DNA from: Micrococcaceae bacterium Sec5.7
Lineage (GTDB): Bacteria > Actinomycetota > Actinomycetes > Actinomycetales > Micrococcaceae
NCBI GenBank assembly: GCA_039636785.1
Contig: CP144169.1
Location: 1,550,001 to 1,614,000 of the forward strand
Direction of reading: 5' to 3'
Length of the DNA: 64,000 bases
In this document: piece after piece, positions 9,373 to 24,295 of the stretch
Layout of the letters: the number at the start of each line of letters is the position of its first letter
How positions within the stretch are numbered: the first letter of the stretch is position 1
Program-made: the position numbers and the translations under genes
The notes under the pieces: model-generated
Told to the model about the DNA's origin: nothing
Database searches by the model: none
What the model saw: the letters and a program-made list of their open reading frames with translations, nothing else

Positions 9373-10947
9373 ATGCAGGACCTTGGAATCATCAGTCCGG
9401 GCCTGGAAGAGTTCCGGGAACTCGCCGGCCACAGCCGCGTCATACCTGTCACGCTCAAGGTGCTGGCTGACGCCGAAACGCCCATTGGCCTCTACCGCAA
9501 GCTCGCCCAGGGCCAGCCCGGAACATTCCTGATGGAATCAGCGGCGGTGGGCGGAGTCTGGTCCCGCTATTCCTTCATCGGCTCCAAATCGCGCGCCACC
9601 CTCACCACCAGGGACGGGCAGGCCCACTGGCTCGGTCAGCCGCCCGCGGGAGTGCCGGTGGACGGGAGTCCGGTGGATGCCATCCGCGACACCATCGAGG
9701 CGCTGCGCACCGAGCGGTTCGAAGGTCTGCCGCCGTTCACCTCCGGCCTGGTTGGCTTCCTGGGATGGGAGACCGTGCGGCACTGGGAGAAACTCACCAG
9801 CCCGCCCGAGGATGATCTCCACCTGCCCGAAATGGCCCTGAACCTGGTGACTGATATGGCTGTCCACGACAACATGGACGGCACCGTGTTGTTGATCGCC
9901 AATGCTATCAACTTTGACGGCAGTTCAGACCGCGTGGATGAAGCCTGGCTTGATGCCGTGGCCCGTGTGAAAGCGCTGCTGGCACGCGTCAGCACTCCTG
10001 TGGAGCAGCCGGTGTCCGTTCTGGAAACAGCCGCCCTGGATTTCGCCTCCAGTGTGCAGGAACGCTGGGACGAACCGTCCTACCTGGCCGCCATTGACCG
10101 CGGCAAGGAAGCGATCGTGGACGGCGAAGTCTTCCAGGTGGTCATTTCCCGGCGCTTCGAAATGGAGTGCGGCGCGTCGCCACTGGACGTCTACCGTGTG
10201 CTCCGCAACACCAACCCGAGCCCCTACATGTATATCTTCAGCCTTGCGGATGCGGACGGCCGCGAGTACTCCATTGTGGGCTCCTCTCCTGAGGCGCTCG
10301 TGACGGTGACCGGTGAAGAAGTCATCACGCACCCCATCGCCGGCTCACGGCCGCGCGGCAGGACCGTTGAAGCAGACAAGGCAATGGCCGAGGAGCTGCT
10401 GGCGGATCAGAAGGAACGCGCCGAACACCTCATGCTGGTGGACCTCTCCCGCAACGACCTCTCCAAGGTCTGCGTGGCCGGCACGGTGGACGTCACGCAG
10501 TTCATGGAGGTGGAGCGCTTCAGCCACATCATGCACCTGGTCTCCACCGTGGTGGGCAAACTGGCCCCCCGCGCAAACGCCTACGACGTCCTGAAGGCAA
10601 CGTTCCCGGCCGGCACCCTGTCGGGCGCGCCGAAGCCCAGGGCGCTGCGGCTGCTGGACGAGCTGGAACCCCACCGCCGCGGAATTTACGGCGGCGTGGT
10701 GGGCTACCTGGACTTCGCCGGTGATATGGACATGGCCATCGCCATCCGATCCGCCATGTTGCGCGAAGGCCGCGCGTACGTGCAGGCCGGCGGCGGCATT
10801 GTGGCTGACTCCAACAACCCGACGGAGGCGCAGGAGACCGTCAACAAGGCGGCAGCGCCGCTCCATGCCGTACATACGGCAGGCTCGCTGCACAACATCA
10901 CCGCTGACTCGGTGCCGGACTCAGTTTCCCGCAAGACGGAGGCATAA
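9373..10947 (+). CDS. trpE: Anthranilate synthase component I
   Basis: A 524-residue chorismate-using enzyme that forms anthranilate with a TrpG amidotransferase, which is not encoded here. The chorismate-binding half is clear: VSRRFEMECG, PSPYMYIFSL, EVITHPIAGSRPRG, ERAEHLMLVDLSRNDL, and LSGAPKPRALRLLDELEPHRRG, then VQAGGGIVADSNP. The N-terminal LMESAAVGGVWSRYSFIG segment matches the tryptophan-feedback site (LLES-x-x-x-G-x-x-SRYS). No tryptophan-rich leader peptide is visible upstream. The stop overlaps the start of the next membrane protein gene by one base. Confidence 0.96.
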   Translation: MQDLGIISPGLEEFRELAGHSRVIPVTLKVLADAETPIGLYRKLAQGQPGTFLMESAAVGGVWSRYSFIGSKSRATLTTRDGQAHWLGQPPAGVPVDGSPVDAIRDTIEALRTERFEGLPPFTSGLVGFLGWETVRHWEKLTSPPEDDLHLPEMALNLVTDMAVHDNMDGTVLLIANAINFDGSSDRVDEAWLDAVARVKALLARVSTPVEQPVSVLETAALDFASSVQERWDEPSYLAAIDRGKEAIVDGEVFQVVISRRFEMECGASPLDVYRVLRNTNPSPYMYIFSLADADGREYSIVGSSPEALVTVTGEEVITHPIAGSRPRGRTVEADKAMAEELLADQKERAEHLMLVDLSRNDLSKVCVAGTVDVTQFMEVERFSHIMHLVSTVVGKLAPRANAYDVLKATFPAGTLSGAPKPRALRLLDELEPHRRGIYGGVVGYLDFAGDMDMAIAIRSAMLREGRAYVQAGGGIVADSNNPTEAQETVNKAAAPLHAVHTAGSLHNITADSVPDSVSRKTEA

Positions 10948-11612
10948 TGCCGGTTTCGGAAAATCCTGTTTCGGACGGTGCCGTTTCGGGAAAAACGGCC
11001 GGGAAAGTCCGCGGCGGCGCCGGCACACCGGCCTGGGCACGCAAATCAACCCTCGTCCTTGGAATCGCCCTCCTTGCACTGGCAGTGTTCGGCACAACCA
11101 CCCAGACGTGGATGGACGTGCATCTGGATCCCGAGCAGCTGGGCCAGGCGGCCGCTGGCCAAAACGGTCTTCAGGTACAGGGCAGCAAGGCAGCCACAAC
11201 GGTCACGGCCCTTGCCCTGGCGGCCCTGGCGGGAGGCCTTGCCGCCTCCATCGCCGGACGCATTGCCCGGTGGATCATCACCGCCATCATTGTCCTGGCA
11301 TCGGCCGGCATCATTACAGCAGCGGTCACGGTTCTGACTGATCCGCTGGCGGCCGCCCAAGGCTCGATTGCAGCCGCCACCGGCATCACGGGAAGCAACG
11401 TCCAGGTGACAGTTACGGCGTTCCCGTCCCTCGCCGTCGTCACCGGTTCACTGTTGGCGCTCAGCGGGCTGTTGATCATTCCTGCTGGACGCCACTGGAA
11501 GACACGGACCAGGTACGACGCCACAGCCGCCGGCAGCGCACCGGCACCGGCTGGTCCCGTTGATGAGATCGACAGCTGGGACAGGCTCTCACGCGGTGAC
11601 GATCCCACCTGA
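10947..11612 (+). CDS. Trp biosynthesis-associated membrane protein
   Basis: A 221-residue protein with four likely membrane helices (about 33-50, 78-100, 107-127 and 155-176) and a polar C-terminal tail. Placement directly after trpE and before trpC, with a TWMDV-type motif after the first helix, matches the actinobacterial family TIGR02234 (Trp-associated membrane protein). No enzyme function is known; the association with tryptophan synthesis is purely genomic. ATG 10947 overlaps the trpE stop by one base. Confidence 0.85.
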   Translation: MPVSENPVSDGAVSGKTAGKVRGGAGTPAWARKSTLVLGIALLALAVFGTTTQTWMDVHLDPEQLGQAAAGQNGLQVQGSKAATTVTALALAALAGGLAASIAGRIARWIITAIIVLASAGIITAAVTVLTDPLAAAQGSIAAATGITGSNVQVTVTAFPSLAVVTGSLLALSGLLIIPAGRHWKTRTRYDATAAGSAPAPAGPVDEIDSWDRLSRGDDPT

Positions 11613-11701
11613 GCGGCCCCTTTCGTCCACGGCTGGCCGATACGCAAGGCACGGCCAAAAAATGGCAGAATGTAAGCAGTATTCATCCTGAGGAGATTTC
11701 C

Positions 11702-11989
11702 ATGAGCAAAGCCACTGTTCCCGCGTCCAAGTCCGCCATTGCGGCAGGAGCCCATCAGGGCGTCGATCACAGCGAAGCCCCCGGCCACGGCAACAGCCCG
11801 GCAGCCTGGACCTGCGTGATCGTCATGCTGGTCGGCGCACTCATCGCATCGATTGCCTTCGTGATTGCAAATACGCCCATCTTCATTGCCGGCGCGGTCG
11901 TCATGGTTATCGGTCTGATCGCCGGCTATGTCATGCGCAAGGCCGGCTACGGCGTGGGCGGCAGCAAGCTGAACAACTCCGGCCACTAA
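11702..11989 (+). CDS. HGxxPAAW-motif small membrane protein
   Basis: A 95-residue protein with the motif HGNSPAAWT (about 34-42) just before two membrane helices (about 42-62 and 66-84). The same motif and position between trpE and trpC recur in Micrococcaceae and relatives. Function is unknown. AGGAG is located 8 nt before the ATG. The trpC GTG starts 2 nt after its stop, so the two are almost certainly co-transcribed. Confidence 0.82.
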   Translation: MSKATVPASKSAIAAGAHQGVDHSEAPGHGNSPAAWTCVIVMLVGALIASIAFVIANTPIFIAGAVVMVIGLIAGYVMRKAGYGVGGSKLNNSGH

Positions 11990-11991
11990 CG

Positions 11992-12810
11992 GTGACTGTT
12001 CTCGATGACATCAACGCGGGTGTCAAGGAGGATATGGAGGCCAGGAAGCGCCTCGTTTCGCTTGCCGAGCTGAAAGACCGGGCCGCGGCCGCTGTGCCTG
12101 CCCGCGATGCCTGGGCCGCCCTTGGCGGCCCTTCCGACCGGCGCGACGAGCTCAAGGTGATCGCCGAAATCAAGCGGCGCAGCCCTTCCAAGGGCGATCT
12201 CGCCACGATCGTTGACCCCGCCTCCCTGGCGGTCCAGTATGCCGACGGCGGTGCCGCCGTGATCAGCGTGCTCACCGAGAAGCGGCGGTTCAACGGCTCC
12301 CTCGCGGATCTGGATGCCGTCCGGGCCCGGGTGGATGTCCCGTTGCTCCGCAAGGACTTCAACCTGGATGAGTACCAGATCTGGGAAGCCCGTGCCCACG
12401 GCGCGGATCTGATCCTGCTCATCGTTGCGGCCCTCTCCGATGCCCAGCTGCAGGAGTTCAGCGCGCTGAGCCACGAGCTCGGAATGAACGTGCTGGTGGA
12501 AACCCATACCGTTGAAGAGATCGAACGCGCGGTTGCCGCTGAAGCCAGGATTATCGGCGTCAACGTGCGCAACCTCAAAACGCTCGACGTCGACCGTTCA
12601 CTATTCGCCTCCCTCGCCGGGGTGATCCCCACCCAAGCGGTGATCGTGGCGGAATCCGGCGTACGGGGTGTTGAGGACGTCACCCGCTACGCCGCAAGCG
12701 GCGCCAACGCGATCCTGGTGGGCGAGGCGCTGGTCAGCGACTCCACACCGCGTGAGCGGATCGCCGAATTTACTGCAGCCGGTGCTGCGGCCATCGCCGC
12801 ACGGGCCTGA
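11992..12810 (+). CDS. trpC: Indole-3-glycerol phosphate synthase
   Basis: The 272-residue TIM-barrel enzyme closes the indole ring. VIAEIKRRSPSKGDL (57-70) supplies the catalytic glutamate and lysine, LLRKDFNLDEYQ the second lysine and VAESGVRG the phosphate site. A GTG start at 11992 directly follows the HGxxPAAW gene. There is no fused TrpF; in actinobacteria that step is done by PriA, which is not in this window. trpB follows after 85 nt. Confidence 0.96.
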   Translation: MTVLDDINAGVKEDMEARKRLVSLAELKDRAAAAVPARDAWAALGGPSDRRDELKVIAEIKRRSPSKGDLATIVDPASLAVQYADGGAAVISVLTEKRRFNGSLADLDAVRARVDVPLLRKDFNLDEYQIWEARAHGADLILLIVAALSDAQLQEFSALSHELGMNVLVETHTVEEIERAVAAEARIIGVNVRNLKTLDVDRSLFASLAGVIPTQAVIVAESGVRGVEDVTRYAASGANAILVGEALVSDSTPRERIAEFTAAGAAAIAARA

Positions 12811-12895
12811 AGCTTTCCCACGGAGTCACTCCGTAACCTGCCGGCAGGTGGACGCCGGCAGAACTGGTTTTTGAACTATCAACTGGAACAGGACG

Positions 12896-14314
12896 GTGAG
12901 ACTGATGGTTGACGCACCCTCGGCGAACGCTGACGACAACGCGGCAGACGCATTTCTGCAGGGCGGACATTCCCTGCGCCACGCTCCGGGGCCGTACTTC
13001 GGCACCTATGGCGGCCGCTGGATGCCGGAGTCGCTCATCGCTGCATTGGACGAGCTTGAGGATACCTTCGAGAAAGCCAAAGCGGACCCCGACTTCCTGG
13101 CGCAGCTCGCGGACCTGAATAAGAACTATTCCGGCCGTCCTTCGCTCCTGACGGAGGCGAAGCGGTTCTCCGGGCATGCCGGCGGCGCACGGGTATTCCT
13201 AAAGCGCGAAGACCTGAACCACACAGGTTCGCACAAGATCAACAATGTTTTGGGGCAGGCCCTCCTGGCCAAGCGGATGGGCAAAACCCGCGTCATCGCT
13301 GAAACCGGCGCCGGCCAGCACGGTGTGGCAAGTGCCACTGCCGCTGCACTGCTGGGGCTCGAATGCGTCGTCTACATGGGCGCCGAGGACTGCCGTCGCC
13401 AGGCACTCAACGTGGCGCGCATGCAGCTGCTCGGGGCCACCGTAGTGCCAGTGACCAACGGATCGCAGACGCTCAAGGACGCCATCAACGATGCCCTTCG
13501 CGACTGGGTGAGCAACGTTGATAACACCCACTATCTGTTGGGCACGGCCGCGGGCGCCCACCCGTTCCCGGCCATGGTGCGCTTCTTCCACGAAGTGATC
13601 GGCGAAGAAGCCCGAGCCCAGATTCTGGAACAGGCCGGCAAACTGCCTGACGCCGTCTGCGCCTGCATCGGCGGCGGTTCCAACGCGATCGGCGTCTTCC
13701 ACGGCTTCCTCGATGACCCGTCCGTACAGCTGTTCGGGTTCGAAGCCGGCGGCGACGGAGTGGACACCGGCCGTCACGCAGCCACCATTACGCTGGGCAA
13801 GCCCGGTGTGCTGCATGGCGCCCGCTCCTACCTCATGCAGGATGATGACGGCCAGACCATCGAGTCGCACTCCATTTCTGCCGGGCTCGACTATCCCGGC
13901 GTTGGTCCGGAGCACGCCTACCTGGCCGACATCGGGCGCGTGACCTACGAGCCCATCACGGACAGCGAGGCCATGGATGCCTTCAAGCTGCTCTGCCGGA
14001 CGGAGGGGATCATTCCGGCCATCGAGTCCTCGCACGCGCTGGCCGGCGCCATCAAGGTGGGGAAGCGGCTCACCGAGGGAAAAGCCGACCCGTCCGAGAC
14101 GGTGATGATCGTGAATCTCTCCGGCCGCGGCGACAAGGATGTGGAGACGGCCGCCGATTGGTTCGACATGCTCGATGAAGACGGCAGCGTCAAGGGCACC
14201 AACCTCTCCACCCGGAAGCCTAAAGGACCGGCCGAACGGATCGCCGACGCCCGTGATGCGGAATCCGACGCCATGAAGCCAAACCTTGCTGAATCAGATG
14301 GGAACCAGAACTGA
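12896..14314 (+). CDS. trpB: Tryptophan synthase, beta chain
   Basis: A 472-residue PLP enzyme joining indole and serine. The PLP lysine is K114 in [10 protein letters not shown], with the phosphate-binding [10 protein letters not shown] further on and [15 protein letters not shown] as the COMM-domain neighbour. It has a longer than usual C-terminal tail (about 45 residues after the catalytic domain, rich in charged residues). GTG 12896 and ATG 12905 are both possible starts. The stop overlaps the trpA ATG by one base. Confidence 0.96.
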   Translation: MRLMVDAPSANADDNAADAFLQGGHSLRHAPGPYFGTYGGRWMPESLIAALDELEDTFEKAKADPDFLAQLADLNKNYSGRPSLLTEAKRFSGHAGGARVFLKREDLNHTGSHKINNVLGQALLAKRMGKTRVIAETGAGQHGVASATAAALLGLECVVYMGAEDCRRQALNVARMQLLGATVVPVTNGSQTLKDAINDALRDWVSNVDNTHYLLGTAAGAHPFPAMVRFFHEVIGEEARAQILEQAGKLPDAVCACIGGGSNAIGVFHGFLDDPSVQLFGFEAGGDGVDTGRHAATITLGKPGVLHGARSYLMQDDDGQTIESHSISAGLDYPGVGPEHAYLADIGRVTYEPITDSEAMDAFKLLCRTEGIIPAIESSHALAGAIKVGKRLTEGKADPSETVMIVNLSGRGDKDVETAADWFDMLDEDGSVKGTNLSTRKPKGPAERIADARDAESDAMKPNLAESDGNQN

Positions 14315-15120
14315 TGACTGAGCAGACCGCAAGCAAGTCCGCGGCGGCCATCGACCGCGCACGTTCCGCCGGGCGCTCCGCCCTGGTGTGCTACCTTCCA
14401 GCCGGTTACCCGGACGTCCAGGCCACCATCGACGCCGGTATCGCCATGGCGCGGAACGGTGCGGACCTCATCGAGATCGGGATCCCGTATTCGGATCCGG
14501 TGATGGACGGCCCGGTGATCCAGGCCGCCACCACCGAGGCCATAGCGAACGGCTTCCGGGTGGAAAGCGTGTTTGACGTTGTTGCCGGCATCACGGCAGC
14601 CACGGACGTCGCCGTGCTGGTCATGACGTACTGGAACCCCGTGGTGCGGATGGGCGTGGACGAATTTTCACGCCGCCTGGCCGACGCCGGGGGAGCCGGG
14701 CTCATCACGCCGGACCTGATCCCGGATGAGGCTGCGGAATGGTTTGCGGCCTCCGACAAGTACGGCCTGGACCGCGTTTTCCTTGTGGCGCCGTCGTCCT
14801 CGCCGGAACGCCTTTCGATGACCGTCGGGGCAAGCCGCGGCTTTGTCTATGCCGTTTCGATCATGGGTGTCACCGGCACCCGGCAGGCGGTCAGCAGCAG
14901 CGCCGAGAAGCTGGTGGCTGATACCCACGCCGCAGGCGCTGAGCGGGTGTGTGTGGGTCTGGGTGTTTCCAACGCCGAGCATGTGCGCGAAATCGCCGCC
15001 TACGCTGACGGCGTCATCGTGGGAACGGCGCTGGTTGCCGCCATCCGCGACGGCGGCGTGGAGGCAGTTGCCGGCCTCACCAAAGACCTCAGTGCAGGAC
15101 TCACCAGGGAAGTAGCCTAA
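14314..15120 (+). CDS. trpA: Tryptophan synthase, alpha chain
   Basis: The 268-residue alpha subunit cleaves indole-glycerol phosphate and channels indole to TrpB. The catalytic glutamate E54 and aspartate D65 lie in IEIGIPYSDPVMDGP. The phosphate loops are GFVYAVSIMGVTG and VGLGVSNAEH. One-base overlap with trpB points to coupled translation of a stoichiometric alpha2-beta2 complex. lgt begins 3 nt after its stop. Confidence 0.96.
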   Translation: MTEQTASKSAAAIDRARSAGRSALVCYLPAGYPDVQATIDAGIAMARNGADLIEIGIPYSDPVMDGPVIQAATTEAIANGFRVESVFDVVAGITAATDVAVLVMTYWNPVVRMGVDEFSRRLADAGGAGLITPDLIPDEAAEWFAASDKYGLDRVFLVAPSSSPERLSMTVGASRGFVYAVSIMGVTGTRQAVSSSAEKLVADTHAAGAERVCVGLGVSNAEHVREIAAYADGVIVGTALVAAIRDGGVEAVAGLTKDLSAGLTREVA

Positions 15121-15123
15121 ACA

Positions 15124-16284
15124 ATGCAGACTCTCCTCCACGCGGCGGCCCTTGTTCCCGCGAGCATTCCGAGCCCGGACTGGTCCGGTTTCGATATCCC
15201 GCTGCCGTGGGGGTCGCTGCGGATCCACGCGTACGCCCTATGCATTCTGGCCGGAATCATTGGCGGCCTCTGGCTGACATCGGTCCGCTGGGCCAGGCGC
15301 GGAACGCCGGAAGGCAGCGTGTGGGACATTGTCATCTGGGCCATCCCGTTCGGCATCATCGGCGGCCGGCTCTACCATGTGGTTTCCTCCCCGGACGCCT
15401 ACTTCGGTCCCGGCTTTGACGGTACCGGCGACCTCGGGCTGATTCCGCAGATCCAGCGCGGCGGCCTCGGGATCTGGGGTGCAGTGGTGCTGGGCGCGCT
15501 TGGAGCCTGGATCGGCTGCCGGCGGGCAGGCCTCAAGCTGACGGCCTTCCTTGACGCCGCGGCTCCGGGGCTGCTTCTCGCGCAGGCGATCGGACGCTGG
15601 GGTAACTACTTCAACCAGGAGTTGTTCGGCGGCCCCACTACTCTGCCGTGGGGTCTGCAGATTGATGCGGACAACGCGAACTTCCCCGCCGGGATGCCGG
15701 CGGAAACCCTGTTCCACCCCACCTTCCTCTACGAGTCCCTCTGGAACATCGTGGGCGTGGTCATCCTGCTGGCGCTGGACCGTAAATTCCACTTCCGGCG
15801 CGGGCGGCTCTTCTGGGTCTACGCGATGTACTACACCCTGGGCCGGGTATGGATCGAAGCAATGCGGATAGACGATGCCGAGCAGATCAACCTCTTCGGC
15901 ATCACCACCCGGCTGAATGTCTGGACCAGCATCTTTGTCTTTGTGGCGGCCCTGATCGTATTTATGGTCCTGGGCCTGCGCAAGGGGGCCGAACGGGACA
16001 GCCCGTATCTGCCCGGCCGCGAACCGGCTGAAGTCGAGGAAAAGGACGACGACGACGCAACCGCGGATGCCGCCGTCGAGCCCGCTGATGCGGACCCTCC
16101 AGCCGACGGCACGGCTGCCGCGACGGAACGCCAGGCCGTCCGGGATGCGGACTCTGGTGTCTCAGATAGTGAATCGCGTGATAATCTCCCTGATAACCAC
16201 AGCGGTCCGGGGCATCCTTCTGCCCCAACGGAAGCGGTACATAAAACCACCGGAGCCGCGCCGGAAGCCGGAAGTACCAAGTAG
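15124..16284 (+). CDS. lgt: Prolipoprotein diacylglyceryl transferase
   Basis: Integral membrane enzyme that adds diacylglycerol to the lipobox cysteine of prolipoproteins. The signature GRWGNYFNQELFGGP lies at 157-171, H85 in RLYHVV is the conserved histidine, and about seven membrane helices are visible. The catalytic core ends near residue 290; the last ~95 residues are an acidic, alanine/aspartate-rich cytoplasmic tail, common in high-GC actinobacteria and probably disordered. The position after trpA is conserved in this group. Confidence 0.95.
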   Translation: MQTLLHAAALVPASIPSPDWSGFDIPLPWGSLRIHAYALCILAGIIGGLWLTSVRWARRGTPEGSVWDIVIWAIPFGIIGGRLYHVVSSPDAYFGPGFDGTGDLGLIPQIQRGGLGIWGAVVLGALGAWIGCRRAGLKLTAFLDAAAPGLLLAQAIGRWGNYFNQELFGGPTTLPWGLQIDADNANFPAGMPAETLFHPTFLYESLWNIVGVVILLALDRKFHFRRGRLFWVYAMYYTLGRVWIEAMRIDDAEQINLFGITTRLNVWTSIFVFVAALIVFMVLGLRKGAERDSPYLPGREPAEVEEKDDDDATADAAVEPADADPPADGTAAATERQAVRDADSGVSDSESRDNLPDNHSGPGHPSAPTEAVHKTTGAAPEAGSTK

Positions 16285-16420
16285 TCCGGTACCGGCAAAA
16301 GCAGGGCCACAGAGTTACCGCTCGGAGAGCCCGTCACCACAGCGTCGTGGCATCAGGGCCCAGCCCGGACAGCACAGAGCTGCTGGCCGGTCAAGCCCGG
16401 GCCAGAGGTCCGCGTAACTG

Positions 16421-16450
16421 TTAGTTCTGCAGACCCGGCTGGCCTACAAT
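16421..16450 (+). promoter_or_regulatory. Possible promoter of gltB
   Basis: TTAGTT (16421-16426) and TACAAT (16445-16450) are 18 nt apart, about 100 nt before the gltB start and just after the lgt stop region. The match to a vegetative promoter is moderate, and no start site evidence exists. Confidence 0.35.
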
Positions 16451-16549
16451 TCCAGTAAGTAACACTTTGTTGCGCCCGTCACACCGGCGCTCTGAGTGGG
16501 GCCAATGTTGTCCCTTCCATACGCACGATCAGGAGGAAGGACGTCTCCC

Positions 16550-21158
<4,609 letters not shown>

Positions 21159-21166
<8 letters not shown>

Positions 21167-22616
21167 TCCACGCGGATTTCTGAAAGTACGTCAACGCGAA
21201 ACCCAGCCACGCCGTCCCGTTCCGGTCCGCATCATGGACTGGAAGGAAGTCTACGAGGCCCAGGAAAAGGGCGTCCTCAAGAGCCAGGCCGGCCGCTGCA
21301 TGGACTGCGGCGTGCCGTTCTGTCACCAGGGCTGCCCGCTGGGCAACCTTATTCCCGAGTGGAACGACCTCACCTGGCGGGACAAGGGCGAGGAAGCAAT
21401 CGAGCGGCTGCACGCCACCAATAACTTCCCCGAATTCACCGGCCGGCTCTGCCCGGCACCGTGTGAAGCGTCCTGTGTGCTGGGCATCAACCAGCCTGCG
21501 GTCACCATCAAGCAGGTTGAAGTCTCCATCATCGACGAAGCCTTCGAGAACGGCTGGGTCAACCCGCTGCCGCCGACACGCCTGACCGGCAAGACGGTGG
21601 CCGTTGTGGGGTCCGGGCCGGCCGGTCTCGCAGTGGCGCAGCAGCTCACCCGCGTGGGCCACACCGTGGCTGTCTACGAACGTGACGACAAAATCGGCGG
21701 GCTCCTCCGCTACGGCATTCCTGACTTCAAGATGGAAAAGGAGCAGGTGGACCGCCGGATCGTGCAGATGAAGACGGAGGGCACCCGCTTCCGTACCGGT
21801 GTTTCCGTGGGTACCGACGTGACGTGGGAACAGCTTCGCCGCCGGTACGACGCCGTGGTGGTTGCCACCGGCGCCACCGTGCCCCGTGACCTGCCGATTC
21901 CCGGCCGCGACTTCGAAGGCGTCCACTACGCCATGGACTACCTCGTTCCGTCCAACCGTGTGGTTGCGGGGGAGACCGTGGAGGACCAGATCCACGCGAA
22001 GGGCAAGCACGTTGTGATCCTGGGCGGCGGCGATACCGGCGCGGACTGCCTGGGCACCGCGCACCGTCACCAGGCAGCTTCCGTAACCACGCTGGCGATC
22101 GGCAAGCAGCCTCCGGTGGAGCGCAACACCAACCAGCCCTGGCCCACGTTCCCTACCCTTTTCGAAGTTGCCAGCGCGCACGAAGAGGGCGGCGAACGCA
22201 CATACCTCGCTTCTACCGTGGAGTTTGTCGGCGAAGACGGCAAACTGACCGGCGTGAAGGTTGCCGAGACTGAATTCGTTGACGGGCGCCGGCTGCCCAA
22301 AGCCGGAACAGAACGGATCATCCCGGCGGACCTTGTGTTCCTTTCGCTTGGTTTCACGGGTGCGGAACCGGCAGGCATCACCGAGCAGGTCAGCGCGGAA
22401 TTCGACGGCCGCGGAAATGTGGCCCGCGACGGTTACTACATGACCAACACCGAGGGAGTGTTTGTGGCCGGCGATGCCGGGCGCGGCCAGTCTCTCATTG
22501 TGTGGGCTATTGCCGAAGGCCGCGCCTGCGCCGCCGCGGTGGATAAGTTCCTGATGGGCAGCACCATTCTTCCGGCCCCCGTTTCGCCGACTGAGCGGGC
22601 AATCGCGGTCCTCTAG
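21159..22616 (+). CDS. gltD: Glutamate synthase (NADPH), small subunit
   Basis: The 485-residue subunit passes electrons from NADPH to GltB. N-terminal cysteines [17 protein letters not shown] and CPAPCEASC bind [4Fe-4S] clusters; [15 protein letters not shown] is the FAD dinucleotide fold and [11 protein letters not shown] the NADPH fold; [15 protein letters not shown] is the FAD C-terminal motif. GTG 21159 lies inside the end of gltB (8-nt overlap). The pair forms one operon, and pyk follows after 73 nt. Confidence 0.97.
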
Positions 22617-22689
22617 TCTCAATCCGGAGCCCACGGAAGTTCACCTCCACGACAACTTAATCAACGCAAGAGACTACTAGGGTAGGTAT

Positions 22690-24180
22690 ATGAGACGCGC
22701 AAAAATTGTGGCCACCTTCGGACCGGCAATCGCCAGCTTTGAGAACACCCTCGCGGTGCTTGAAGCCGGCGTCGACGTTGCCCGGATGAACATGAGCCAC
22801 GGCGACTACACCGTGCACGACATCACCTATGAGAACGTCCGCAAGGCTGCGGCGCAGCTCAGTAAGCCTGTGGCAATCATGGCTGACCTCCAGGGACCCA
22901 AGATCCGACTCGGCCGGTTCGTTGATGGTCCGCATGCGCTGGCTGTCGGCGACATCTTCACCATCACCACCGAAGACGTGCCCGGCACGCAGGAAATCTG
23001 CTCCACCACGCTCAAGACCCTCACCCAGGACGTCAACGTCGGTGACGCCCTGCTGATTGATGACGGCAAGGTCGCTTTGCGTGCCATCGAGGTGGATGCC
23101 GTCAAGGTGGTCGCCCAGGTGACTGTCGGCGGCATGGTTTCCAACAACAAGGGCATCAACCTGCCCGGCGTTGCGGTGAACGTACCGGCACTGAGCGAAA
23201 AGGACGAGGACGATCTCCGCTGGGCCATGCGCCGTGGCGTTGACCTCGTGGCGCTGTCTTTCGTCCGTGACGCAACGGACATCAAGCGCGTCCACGAAAT
23301 CATGGATGAAGAAGGCCGCCGTGTGCCGGTGATCGCCAAGATCGAAAAGCCGCAGGCCGTGGAGCAACTGCACGAAATCATCGACGCCTTCGACGCCATC
23401 ATGGTGGCCCGCGGCGATCTCGGCGTTGAGCTTCCGCTGGAGGAAGTGCCGATCGTCCAGAAGCGCGCCATCGAACTGGCACGCCGCTGGGCCAAGCCGG
23501 TCATCGTGGCCACCCAGGTGCTCGAATCGATGATCGACAATCCTCGCCCCACCCGCGCCGAGGCTTCGGACTGCGCCAACGCAGTGCTCGACGGTGCCGA
23601 TGCAGTGATGCTGTCAGGCGAGACCAGCGTGGGCAAGTTCCCGATCGAGACGGTCAAGGTTATGGCCCGGATCATCGAGTCCACCGAAGTACACGGCCTC
23701 GAGCGCGTTCCTCCCTTGGGCACCAAGCCCAAGACCCGCGGTGGCGCCATCACCCGTGCCGCCGTCGAAATCGCCGATCAGCTGGATGCAAAGTACATCT
23801 GTACTTTCACCCAGTCAGGTGACTCTGCCCGCCGCCTGTCCCGTCTGCGCCCCATCAAGCCGGTATTCGCATTCACTCCGGTGGAGCACGTCTGGAACCA
23901 GTTGGCTTTGACCTGGGGCATCCAGCCGGTGCTGGTCCCGATGGTGGGCCATACGGATGAAATGACAGCACAGGTTGACCGCAGCCTTCTGGACATGAAG
24001 CTGGTGGACGACGGCGACCTCGTGGTTATCGCCGCCGGTTCCCCTCCCGGAAAGGCCGGCTCCACCAACTCGCTCAAGGTCCACAAGGTGGGCGACCTAG
24101 CCGATACTTCGCGCCTGGGCGAGTCAACCGGAAACAAGGAAAAACTTGGTCCGTGGCCGGAAAAGAAGAAGAGGAACTAG
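22690..24180 (+). CDS. pyk: Pyruvate kinase
   Basis: A 496-residue glycolytic enzyme making pyruvate and ATP from phosphoenolpyruvate. Begins MRRAKIVATFGPA; the active-site signature is IAKIEKPQAVEQL, with MVARGDLGVELPLEEV and the potassium/ADP-site TRAEASD. The C-terminal allosteric domain is complete. The ATG is preceded by a purine-rich AGGGTAGG. A strong terminator lies about 40 nt after the stop, closing this transcription unit. Confidence 0.97.
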   Translation: MRRAKIVATFGPAIASFENTLAVLEAGVDVARMNMSHGDYTVHDITYENVRKAAAQLSKPVAIMADLQGPKIRLGRFVDGPHALAVGDIFTITTEDVPGTQEICSTTLKTLTQDVNVGDALLIDDGKVALRAIEVDAVKVVAQVTVGGMVSNNKGINLPGVAVNVPALSEKDEDDLRWAMRRGVDLVALSFVRDATDIKRVHEIMDEEGRRVPVIAKIEKPQAVEQLHEIIDAFDAIMVARGDLGVELPLEEVPIVQKRAIELARRWAKPVIVATQVLESMIDNPRPTRAEASDCANAVLDGADAVMLSGETSVGKFPIETVKVMARIIESTEVHGLERVPPLGTKPKTRGGAITRAAVEIADQLDAKYICTFTQSGDSARRLSRLRPIKPVFAFTPVEHVWNQLALTWGIQPVLVPMVGHTDEMTAQVDRSLLDMKLVDDGDLVVIAAGSPPGKAGSTNSLKVHKVGDLADTSRLGESTGNKEKLGPWPEKKKRN

Positions 24181-24217
24181 GCTGGCGCCTGATCAGCTGA
24201 TGTGAGCCGAGCAAGCC

Positions 24218-24253
24218 AAAAGGGAGGGCCCCGCCACGCGGGCCCTCCCTTTT
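24218..24253. terminator. Bidirectional intrinsic terminator after pyk
   Basis: AAAAGGGAGGGCCC pairs perfectly with GGGCCCTCCCTTTT across an eight-base loop. The A- and T-rich ends let it work for pyk on the plus strand and the ANTAR regulator on the minus strand, which converge here. Confidence 0.92.
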
Positions 24254-24295
24254 GAGTGCTGCCTTGCTGCCTGTCGCGGTATTGGAGCGCCGGCG